Source of the DNA: Talinum fruticosum
Taxonomy: Eukaryota > Streptophyta > Magnoliopsida > Caryophyllales > Talinaceae
Direction: 5' to 3'
Length of the DNA stretch: 64,000 bases
NCBI GenBank assembly: GCA_021018815.1
Contig: JAITYX010000026.1
Coordinates: 6,510,001 to 6,574,000, forward strand
The notes beneath the pieces are model-generated. The model was given only the letters and a program-made list of their open reading frames with translations, did not search any database and had not been told where the DNA came from. Shown here piece after piece: positions 18,746 through 29,140 of the stretch. The first letter of the stretch is position 1; each line of letters opens with the position of its first letter. Position numbers and translations under genes: made by a program.

Positions 18746-20846
18746 TTTATGTTTATATTTTTTATAAAATTTTTTACACTTTAATTATAGATTAAAAATT
18801 ACATTGACAATTACACCCTTCTCCCTCCCCCCCACTATCAGTCTCTCTATCTCTATCATGAGTATATTCGCGTATATTCGCTGCTAATTTTTTAAGATAG
18901 TGATTAATATTTTGGAGGACGAAAAATACTATTTATCTAAAAATATATATCTCTTTCCTTCCCTCGGCCTCTATTTTTTAGTCTCTCTTTCCTACAATAC
19001 TTTTTTATATAAAAAATTATTTTATTTTTAAAATGAACTTTTTTAAACAATTTTCTATATTTTTTAGATAAAAAATAAATTATTTATGTTCTAGATAATT
19101 TTTTAAAAGTTTTAAAATGAATGAATTTTAAATTATTTTACTTTTGTTATTATTTTTTTAGTATTACTATAAATAAATTAACTTATTTTATCACCAAAAG
19201 AATTAAGGTATTAATTTTTATGCATAACATCTTATATACTTTTGGGAATATTTGTTCCTTGTTATATGTATGGTTGAACGAACGGAAAAATAGAAAAAAG
19301 ATTAGGCCCACAAAATTCTCCCTCTTATTTTCCCGTTCGTCCAACCATCTCGTGACATATGGTGAGGAGAAGATATTGCCAAGTACATATAAGAGGAGTT
19401 GAATTTTGTGGGTCTAATATCTCTTTCTCTCTCATATGATTATATGCTCCCACAAGTATTTAAAAATTTGTAATTTTTATGATCTAACTTTAAATGAAAT
19501 TTAAATTTCAAGTAAATTATAATTTTAAGTTCATTACTATAAAATTTTAATTTTACAGTTTTAGTTTCTTCTTATTTCAATTAAATTATTTAGATTTGGA
19601 AAAATATAAAAATTTTGTTCAAATTCTAAACCTTAATTGCTCCACTAGTAAATCTAAACCATAAACATTAAATGTAAAATACCTTCAATAGTTAGAATCA
19701 TGATTAATGTTATTGATGACATATATAACAATTTACATATGTTAACTTGAAAATATATATAAAATGATTTGGGTTAACCTAAATCAATTTTCTTAATAAA
19801 ATTAAAAAAACATTTGATAAAGGAAGTTGAGAGACCCCAACTGTCTGTTGAAGTGTAAATTGAGAGTACGGGATTTTTGTATCCACAAAGATAGAACTAA
19901 ATCAAAATCAGGTTACTAATACGACTCGAAGACTTAAAAATTGAAATCACAACTAAACCGAAACTAAAAGCTACCAAACCAAATCAACTCGCCGCCAACA
20001 GAATACCGTTACGAAAATAAGCAAAGAAAACGACAACTAATTAAAATCAATATATTTAGAGGTTGTTTGGTTCACCAAGAGTGGATTGGAATGAAATGAA
20101 ACTTGAAATTTGAGAAGAATGAAATGATACTATTCATAAAATCAAGTATTTGGTTCACATAAGGAATAAAATCAAAACTTAATTTCTCCTATTTGGTTTA
20201 GTTATGGAATAAAATCAAAACTGTTTTTAAAATACATTTCCCCAACTCAAATTATGTTTTTCATTGTAAATGTGAAGAACCAGTTTTGGACCTTTATTTT
20301 TTAAAATAAAATAAATTTTATTTATTATCCTTAATAAATCCTTTATTTTTTTATAAAGTTTACATATTAAAATTATATATCATTATAACAAAAAGATATG
20401 ACAACCAAATCAAAATAACAACAGATGAACTTCATTAACTTTATTTGAAAATAGTTTCATAACGTGTGCTCCAATTAAAATTAGCAAATAAAATTTATGT
20501 TAACTTTCACCTATGTGCAAAAGTAACATTTTCTATATAAACTTTATCACTTACTTAACATTTAAAAAATTTAAGTGACATATCATAAAATAAAAATAAA
20601 CATAAGCATATTTTATTAATAATTGAAATTTGATAAAAAATGGAAGAAAAAGTTCATGATTTATTTTTTTTTGGAAAAAGAAAATCGATTCCTTAGAGTA
20701 TTGAGATTTGATATATCTAAAAATGGGAGGAATCAAAATCTTTAGATTTGCGGGATTTAATACCCTTAAAAATTAAATCTCATTCTTTAAAAGTTCAATC
20801 AAACACAAGTTATGGAATTTTGATATCTAAAGGTATCAAATTTCAT
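18746..20846. other. AT-rich intergenic DNA
   Basis: No gene is recognised. 19260-19440 is related to 27840-27960 (shared blocks around ccaaccatct and acatataaga), a decayed dispersed repeat. 20055-20240 carries the phrase ttgtttggttca repeatedly, as is common at MITE ends, but I could not define an element. The left MULE duplication (aaatttcat) is at 20838-20846. Confidence 0.5.
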
Positions 20847-21361
20847 CAAAAATTACGCTAAGGTACCTTCAATTTTTGGGCAACTATGTTTTAGACCCAA
20901 TATTCTCAAAAATGATTTTAAAGCATCTTAAATTATGGAGTAAACTATATTTAAGGCCCAATTTCGATCCGGAGGCTGGACGGAGGTGTGAAATGTATAT
21001 AATACCCATCATTTCTCTCTCTCTCTTTGCTGGCTCTTTTTGTCTCTCCTTCTTCCCTCTCTCATCCCCCGCTCTCTTGCTCATTCTTTGTCTCTCGTAA
21101 TGGCTTCTCACTCTCTCTGTTCATCTTCTCTTCTTGTTCATCTTCCCTCTCTCGTCCCATGTTCTTTGTTTCTCTCGTTCTCTCGCCCTCTGTCTCGTTC
21201 TCGCCTCCCTCTTCGCTCTTCTTTCTTTGTCTCTCTCGCTCCCCATTCTCGGTCTTCCTCTCTCTATCGTTGCTCTCATCGCTCCCTCTCTATTTTTTGC
21301 CTTTTTATTCTCCATCTCTCCCCTTTTTTGTTGCTCTTGCTCGGAACCAGCACTTCTCCTT

Positions 21362-22587
21362 TGTAACGCCCCAAACACCATTACCTAATAATCCGTAACT
21401 TAGTATTATGTATGGCCGCAGCTGAATCTAACGATCAAAGACGTTACCGCCGTTCTAAGAATAGGATAAGGCTAAGTAAACGAAATAAAACTAAAATACA
21501 ATTTGCATATCTAAATGTTACATGTTGGTTGGATCCTTATGATGATAAATACTTACAACCCAAGTGGTTAAGGCATACATATTGTCTAAACAGGACCCAA
21601 AATATAACTTAGAGGCATGCTTGCATATATTTCAATACAACCTCATATACTTCTTTAACGTGAGAACTTACGCAACCTCTAATAATCTTCAAAATTAATC
21701 CCAAGCCACGATTGAGGTGAAATCACTCGTGAGCATATAAACACCATCGTAACCACAAATGCAACATGTCCAGTTATGTTTTGCCTTCGTCGGTCTTGGT
21801 AGGTAATTGACTGTTCAACAATGCTTTTCCTAAAACAAAAATAGTAAAATATTTCAAAAAGTGAGTCGAAACTCATTATGAACATTATGCACAGTCAAAT
21901 TTCTTTGAAAATATTTTAATTGAGCACGCGCATTTCAATTCATTTTAGTTCGAAATTAGAGGGGAGAAAATATGAGTAAAACTTTCTTGTCATTTATTAT
22001 CTATAGTGGAACCCCTTCTATAACCGATGCGATCTTTGAGTACCCCGCCCGACCGAAAACCCGAGTTGAAGCCGCTAGGTGGAATTGAAGGGCATAAGCC
22101 CCGATAATTAATAATTGATAATTGATAACCGATAATTGATAATTGATAACCGATCGGGGACCACTTAATTAGGTGACCAAACTTGATTTGCAAATGATTC
22201 ATTATTAGTTATATATATAAGAAATATTGAGATTTACTCGAAACATGTGAATTTTCGAAAGGTACAGGCAATGAACATACCTGAATTTAAAATATTTTCC
22301 TCCCCTTTATGAAATATTGATTTAGTGGCTTGTCGACAACAAGAGTGGCCTCGCTGTTGTTTCAAGTAATATTTAAATTAAGTTTTATTGCAATACTATC
22401 TCTAATTAAATTTGCATAATGTTTATAACTTACTTCATAAAAATTAGTTAAGCTAGCTTTGTTGATCTTTACGTGAATTTGATTTGTTAATTTACTTATA
22501 TCAAAATATTTTCATTTTCAAACTGCACTTATATCTTAACTATTGCAACTTGTTTAACATACAAAAATATGATTCTAACTAGTGTTG

Positions 22588-22674
<87 letters not shown>

Positions 22675-24293
22675 GCTACAACTAATCCAATTAGTTTGTC
22701 AAGCCTAACATTATTTTCAATCCTTGTCATTCGCTCGCTCTTCACTTCGTTACATTCAAACTCCATAATTAAATAATTAACCAAACCATCAAATGTTTTT
22801 CCATGGAAAGATTCCGTAATTTACTTAATTTGCTCAAAATCCATATATCCCACAACATTACTTTAAGGTTATATGCATCATTTACTCAACAAAATTCACA
22901 TTCATATACACAATTAGGTACACTAATGCTCAAATTTTTCCATGCCTCTAAACTTACTTATTATCTAACCTCAATCTCTACACAACTTCTCTTTCTTTTA
23001 CTCAATTATATCCAATTCCAAAATACAATGAAAACAATCAATTTACTTTAAATTTACATCAAAATATCCCCAATCAAATTCGCTAAATCACCATCTCACA
23101 AGGACAATCACAATTATTTATATTCACAACACAATCACTCCACCAAAATACCAAATCACACATATTCACACTAATTCAAACTTTTCCAATTCAACCCTTA
23201 AATTCATACCACAAACATATTTGAAAACGATATAATTCAATTTACAACGACAATCATTAAGTAGATAATGAAGTATGATAATATAGGATTTAGGGTTTTA
23301 CCTTCAAACCCAAGGGATGGAAACTAAGGAAGGAGGAATAGTGGTGGTGCATGGCTGCTCCGACGACTACTGGGCGGCGCCGGCGTCGAGCTCCGACGTC
23401 CGAGCTGCGGCTGGTGGTTGGCCGACAGAGTGGGCAGCGGCAAAGGCAAGGCGGGCGTGTGCGCGCACAAGAGAGAATGAGAGAGAAGCGCAACCATCTT
23501 TCGGGCAGTGGTGACGCTGGATTCCGACCGGCGTTGGTGGAGTTCGGTGGCCGGAAAGTGAGGCAGTTGGCAAGAGTGGAGGAAAGTGGAGGCAGGGGAG
23601 GTAGGGAGCAGAGCAACGGGAAGCAAGCGAGAGGGATTGAGGAGAGAGAAGGTGTGAATAATGAAGGGCCTAAAGTTTGAAGTCTGTTTTAAATTCTTCT
23701 TAATTCTCTTTTCTATCTTTTTTTTTTTAATATTATGGTAAATTCCATAAGCTCACGTCTGGAATTTTCCCACAAAAAAATCTACATTTTTATTTTTAGT
23801 TTTATTTATCTTTTTTTAGATATATTTTGTTTATTTATTTATTTATTATTATTTTTCGTTAACTTGGGTTATTAAATCAATCTAAGAAAATACACACTAA
23901 TATTATCACCCTTATCTTCTCTAACTTGTAATTAATCCTTTGTTTTACTAAATTTATCGTTCATTTCATTCTAATAGTGTTGTACATAAGTTATATGATC
24001 CGTTTTAAATGTAACGCTTTGGTTAAAATATAATCTTTCATGACCTTATAACCATGTACTTTCGTATTTATACTCGTTATATATTTATACAAACTTTTAA
24101 ATTTTCTCCTTAAATATATGTGTAAATTTACAATCATTATTATGAAATTTTATTGGAGGTCACTCCCTCGCCTTAGTTGCATAACACACATATAAAATAT
24201 AATCCAAATGTCGAATTGAAGCACGCGCGCTCGATTATATAAATTTTGTAATTAGTAAAATAAATAATGTGATTTTAGGGTCGGGTTGTTATA
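21362..24293. mobile_element. LTR-type insertion inside the MULE, probably a solo LTR of 2.9 kb
   Basis: The segment begins TGTAACGCCCC and ends GGGTTGTTATA (TG...TA, one transition from TG...CA). It is flanked by the 5-bp duplication tcctt (21357-21361 and 24294-24298), as for LTR retrotransposons. No retroviral-type domains are found inside and no long internal direct repeat is apparent, so I read it as a solo LTR. A non-autonomous element with short LTRs is the alternative. It contains a (ATT)n microsatellite and, around 22100-22150, a small array of gataattgataac units. Confidence 0.72.
22591..22674. repeat. (ATT)n microsatellite
   Basis: An uninterrupted 84-bp trinucleotide run. The poly-Leu and poly-Asn frames across it are artefacts. 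Confidence 0.98.
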
Positions 24294-24298
24294 TCCTT

Positions 24299-24517
24299 GA
24301 TCGAAACGCTCACCGGAGCAAACCCAACCTCAACAACTTGGCCGGACTTGAGAGAAGGAGAGAGGAACTTATGAATTTGCAGCGAGTTGATAGGATGATT
24401 GAAGGGATATTTGGGTTGGGAATTGGATTTGTCTGGTCCGGTTAAGATGGGGTGTATGATGGGTTTTCTCCATTTTAAGTGTTCTCTAATGGTGGAGCTC
24501 TTTGATGCCATTGCCAT
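24299..24517 (-). pseudogene. Possible captured coding fragment in the MULE
   Basis: A minus-strand frame starts MAMASKSSTIREHLKWRKP at 24517 and reads to the nested insertion. If the insertion and one copy of its duplication are ignored, the frame continues in the left MULE half for about 18 more codons (with CWFRARA) before a stop. The reconnection in frame suggests that the sequence was open when the LTR inserted. I do not recognise the protein. The VVEV...CWFRARA spacing vaguely recalls Agenet/Tudor-type domains, but that is weak. It could be chance. Confidence 0.3.
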
Positions 24518-24959
24518 GGGATACCGAGAGAGAGAGAAGAGAGAGTTTGAGAGGGAAAGTGGATGAAGTTGAGGCTAATGGAGAGAGATAAGGGTAATTT
24601 GGGGCTTTTAAGTATAATTTTTAAAAATTTCGCCTAAACACCCGGTTTTCGACATCATTGGTCGGAATTAGACCTTAAATATAGTTTACACCATAATTTA
24701 AGGTACTTTAAAATTATTTTTGAGAACATTGAGTCTAAAAATAATTACCCAAAAACTTGAGGTACCTCAGACGTAGTTTTTGCAAATTTCATTCCCAAAC
24801 CCCAACCAAAGACCCCTTTTACAAATCAAAAGTGAACCTAGAAAGCATAAGTAACCGAACAAATCATAACTGGATCAAATGCAAGAATTAACATCATCAA
24901 CGAAATTGACATCCTCTAAACAAGTCAATTGCAGTGGCAAAATTAAGTGAATAAATAGC

Positions 24960-25975
24960 CCGATGATGAAATCCCGAGTCCTGTTTGAGGATTTAGATCA
25001 CGGATGGTATTTGACTCGGTGTGACAAAAGCCAATAAATCACAAAGAATCCTTGGCACCAAATAAATAGCGTTTTTGTCTTGGGTCGATGCAAAAATCCT
25101 TTTTCTTTCGGACGGTCCAAGCCTCGAGTTAAACCTCTAGAGTGAACGGAAGTCCGGCGCCGCGTACAGGGAGATTCCAGTGCTCAAAACGTCGCATTTT
25201 ATCAAGAGTGTCCAACCCAGACGCGGAGATTGAAGACATCAAAACGACGTCGTGTCCGGCACCGCGTTTCATGATCGAAACATCAAAATGCTGCGTTTTG
25301 CTCCAAGACAGTCCGCCCGAGACACGGAGCTTACTTCCTCAAAATGACGTCGCATTTGGCACCATGTACCAGGTCTTAGCTCGCCTAAAATGTTGCGTTT
25401 TGCCTAAGAATCTCGTTGCAACACGGAAAAGTTAGACAACTCAAAACAACGCCATTATGGCCGGCGCCGCCAATCCCGGGATTTGGTTCTATCCTTTGAT
25501 TTTCTAGCCCGATTTTTTGTGATTTTGTAGATGGTTCTTGCACTTCTTTGGATGGTTGATCGAATCTTAACCCTAGGTCATTTTGTGACCTAACCTTTCC
25601 CTATAAATAGAGAGCTTAGGCTCTCATTTTGTATACGTCTTATTCCTTAACGTCACGCTGTTGCATACTAAGTCGAACTACTTATTCCTTAGCGTCAAGC
25701 TACCAAAAAGTAACCAAACCAACTACAAAAACCTTTCGCCTAAGCATTACGCCGCTGAATCATGACTAAGAGCCGCTGAATATTCAGTTATTCTAATCTA
25801 AGCTAATCTTTCCAATTCTCCATAAATCTCTTTATTCACCTCCATAAAAACTCACAATAAAGCCTTCTCAAATCACCACCATCGCATCAACGGATCCAGA
25901 TCCGAGATCCGGATTAGCAGGTGGGACAACTCGAGGGCATCAATTCAACCTTCTCGATGGTTATTTATTTTATGT
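24960..25975 (+). mobile_element. LTR fragment of the element B family, plus orientation
   Basis: Several blocks match the minus-strand LTR at 5458-7425 in the same order: GAGTCCTGTTTG(A/T)GGATTTAGAT near 24974, CTTTCGGAC near 25104, the CCTAGGTCATTTTGTGACC block, the TATA box CTATAAATAG (25601-25610), and the ATCCGAGATCCGGAT...GGGACAAC-CGAGGGC block near 25890-25940. The LTR start and its last part are missing, so this is a truncated copy. 25140-25440 holds about 115-bp imperfect tandem units around (C/T)AAAA(C/T)G(A/C)CGTCG. Confidence 0.65.
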
Positions 25976-28244
25976 TTTATTGCTTTTCCTATTGTGGAGA
26001 AAAATTTATATCACATCAAATTCCTCCCCGCCTGATGTAGAATTGATTTTCAAAAATAATTTTTAGTTTTTCAAAAATAGGTGTTTGACCTAATTTGTAT
26101 TTTTGAAGTCCAAAAATAGTTTTAAAAGCTAGGCCAAACAGGCACTAAAAATTGAAGAACTAAATCGAAAACTTGGACTTTGGCGGGCTCCGGTCCGTCA
26201 CACCTTTGCCACCGCAGTCCGGCCTCCCTTTGACCCGGCTTCGCTGCTCCTCTTTATAGCTCTTGGTCTCACTTGTTCCGATCTTCTAGCTTCACCCGGC
26301 TTCGTTGTGGATAGAACCCGAAAGTAAAGGGATAGAATTTGCAATGGGTTAGACTTCGGTGCCGTGATATAGCCGAAGAAGGAGATGAGCCTTTGAGAGG
26401 CTTTGGTTGAAGGAGAGGCGTGCGTGATCGGGTTTCTTCGAGTAGAGGAGGACCGAAGAGGATGAGAGGTTGAGGACAAAGATGGGGTCTTCGGCCAAGC
26501 AAAGTGAGAGAAGAGCATTGCAGTGGGTTTTCGGGTAGTAGCAAGGGCCGAATGGAAGAGAGGAGGGTGATGGCTGGTATGAAGAGAGTGAGAAAAGGCT
26601 TTAGGGTTTCGTTGTGAAGGGGGCGAAAAGGAGAAACAGAGCTGAGGTTTTTGTGGGCTTGGCGTCACTTGAGCCCAACAAGTATGGCAAAGTTTGGTCT
26701 CGATCCGGGCCAACTTTAAATGATCGATTTAACATTTCTTATTGGGATGTCCTAGAGTTGTCATTCACTTTCAAAATTTGGTAATATCAAATGTATAATA
26801 TTTCTAAGTACCCCTTTTAAATTTTAAAAATATTTATGGAATGGAAGGAAAATTTTTTAAAACCAATTTAAATTCAAATGTTAAGGCCATTAATGGTATT
26901 TATTCATTAAAGAGATTAGTTCATTAATTTTTGTTAAAATACATGAAAAATCAAAGGTGATATTATTTTTAACACGGAAAGAGTATGTAAAAAAATTAAA
27001 ACGAAAAACTAATCTTCATTATGAAAGGCCCTCCCTGTCCATGGGACAGACGCAAAACTTTTATGCAATTTGTAGGAAGTTGACTTTTATAAAATTTTAA
27101 TTACATAAAATAAAACTTAAATTTATAATCATATAAGTTTTTCTTAGAGTTCTCCCGTCCCTTACATAGGCATTTCCACCGGTTTAAAAAGCACTAGGTG
27201 CCAAAAAGTCATTTTATTTTAATTTCTTTAATTTTTTCAATCGAATCAATATCTAAAAGTATTGTTATTTTCTTTCTAATAAATTTTCTCTCTTTTTGTA
27301 AGAGTTTGATTTTCTCTCTTTTTTTGTAAGAGTTAGGGTTTCTTTTTCTTTTTTTTTTCTCGTAAGAGTCTCGTTTCTCGTCTTTGTGCAAGTTATTTTT
27401 TGCCAATACGTGCGGGGTTGTTAATTCGATTGGAAGATATATTTTTGATATTTTTATTAATTAGTTTTATTAATGTTTATTAGGCATGATTAAACAATAG
27501 AATTTCATATGGCTCGATTGAAGTAATGGTTCCTTCAGAGTTGAATTTATTATATCACACAAAGATCTATTGTACAAAATTATACAAGAGCTCGCCGAAG
27601 TTCGAGAAAGACAAATTGAAATCAAATAATACAATTTGTGGCCAAATTGATACTTTAAGCATAGAATTGAATGAAATATATTTACCATTAATTTTGTTAG
27701 AATAAAAATTTATTTTAATATTTTAAATTTGTTCTTATTTAAAATGTCATATGATTTTTGTTAGTGAAATTTCTCTTTAAAATAAAATTGCAAAAATAAA
27801 AAGGTAAAGGGTTGCCAATGCAAATTCTTAAATACTCATAAGAGCACATACTCACAGATAGAAAGAGAAAGTAGGTTCATAAAATTTCCTACTTTTTCGT
27901 TCGATCCAACCATCTATTAACATATGACGAGGAGCAAATACTTACACGTACATATAAGACCTTTTAAGAGCTTTCCCAAGACAGAGCTTGGGAAAGTAGG
28001 CACGTCTCGATGTGATGCGCCACCCGAGACGCGTCCTTTCACAGGTGGAAGAGTGTGTTTTCGAGGCGTACGTGTAGGCGCAGCTTCACGACACTTTTTT
28101 CGCTTAAGGCTCAAAGCCTCATGGCAATCGTTAATTGGCTCCACAAAATCCACTTGCACACTCTCTCTCTCCAAAGATAGCCCACTTGCACTCGAGCTCT
28201 CTCCTCTCTCCCGGCTTTGCTAACCCTTTAATTTTTTACATTGC

Positions 28245-28293
<49 letters not shown>

Positions 28294-28869
28294 CGTATGA
28301 AAATAAATAATAATTACTGTTTTAATATTATTATTTAATATTATTATTAATATTATATTTTTTATTTAATTAAATTTCTAATGTTATTGTATCATTTGTT
28401 TTAAAAAATTTACAATCTAAAATAATTAATTTAAATCTTTATAATATATCGAATAATTTTTTTATATATTATAAAATAAATAATAATAAAATAAAATAGG
28501 TAAACTAATTAAAATATATTGATGAGTAGGATCTATTGTTTAAATCGGTGAGTTTTGTATTGTAGAAATAAGGATTTAGAAAAGAGAAAATTGAGACCCT
28601 TAACAATATTTTTTTTGGTAAGCGAGTCACCTGTTGGACCCTTATATCGTGGAATAGGATAGGTGAATGTCAGTCCATTAACCTCCACCACACAATATCC
28701 TCACAAATAAGCGACATTGTTCCCACCCAAATTCAAACATGGGTGGGTTGGATGGAGAATAGAGGTAGTGGCCACCACGCCATTAGCCTCCTCGACAAGA
28801 CCCTTAACTAATATATTAGTATAGTCCCCCACCAAATGAGCTTGAAATATGTTCACTCACTGTAGATGC
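25976..28869. other. Intergenic DNA without a recognised gene
   Basis: 26198-26713 holds a long minus-strand Ser/Pro/Arg-rich frame that I judge compositional. A (TTA)n run is at 28245-28293. 27840-27960 resembles 19260-19440. 28000-28220 is locally GC-richer but shows no RNA gene or domain. Confidence 0.45.
28245..28293. repeat. (TTA)n microsatellite
   Basis: A 49-bp trinucleotide run with flanking AT-rich sequence. Confidence 0.97.
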
Positions 28870-29140
28870 TTGTGGGCCTGGCCTAGGGCGTGATTACCTA
28901 CCTATACTGGGAAGCAACGCTCATTTTTTTCTCTAAGAAATGTGTAAATTTTAATTAGGAAATACATTTAAAAATTAGATATCCAAATAGGGCTTCTTTT
29001 GGCTGATGAATTGAAAACTAACTGAAGCGCGAGAAGGAGAAGGAGAAGAAAGAAGAAAAAAGGTAGAAGATGAATATGAAGGCCTAAATCCACCAGATCA
29101 GCCGCAATTCATTGAGGGCTTCGGTTCGAATTATTCCTCT
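28870..29140 (+). promoter_or_regulatory. Probable core promoter and leader of ASHH1, with a short uORF
   Basis: A TGGGCC-type site (gtgggcctggcc, 28870-28881) of the kind found in promoters of broadly expressed plant genes lies about 270 bp before the ATG. A purine-rich leader follows (29024-29065). A tiny upstream frame, ATG AAT ATG AAG GCC TAA, lies at 29070-29087 and could lower translation of the main frame. The transcription start itself is not visible. Confidence 0.4.

Larger units (their letters stand above)
20847..24783. mobile_element. MULE (Mutator-like) element, non-autonomous, with a nested insertion
   Basis: Long terminal inverted repeats (about 110-120 bp, roughly 80% alike by eye) are visible. 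The left starts CAAAAATTACGCTAAGGTACC, and the right, on the opposite strand, GCAAAAACTACGTCTGAGGT. The 9-bp sequence aaatttcat flanks both ends (20838-20846 and 24784-24792). A 9-bp duplication with long inverted repeats is the Mutator signature. Without the nested insertion the element is about 1.0 kb and has no transposase. Confidence 0.85.

Noticed and set aside
21027..21398. Ser/Leu/Phe-rich frames in the left MULE half
   Set aside because: Overlapping frames on both strands of a C/T-rich stretch; composition effect.
22100..22155. Possible CRISPR-like array (repeated gataattgataac)
   Set aside because: Very short, unspaced tandem units inside a plant retroelement; simple tandem repeat.
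22575..22784. Poly-Asn and poly-Leu frames
   Set aside because: Translations of an (ATT)n microsatellite.
23290..23680. Several overlapping GC-rich frames in the LTR-type insertion
   Set aside because: Frames on both strands of one GC-rich block inside a bounded transposon; no domain seen.
26198..26713. 171-codon minus-strand frame
   Set aside because: Low-complexity Ser/Pro/Arg translation with no domain, no splice support and a competing overlapping frame.
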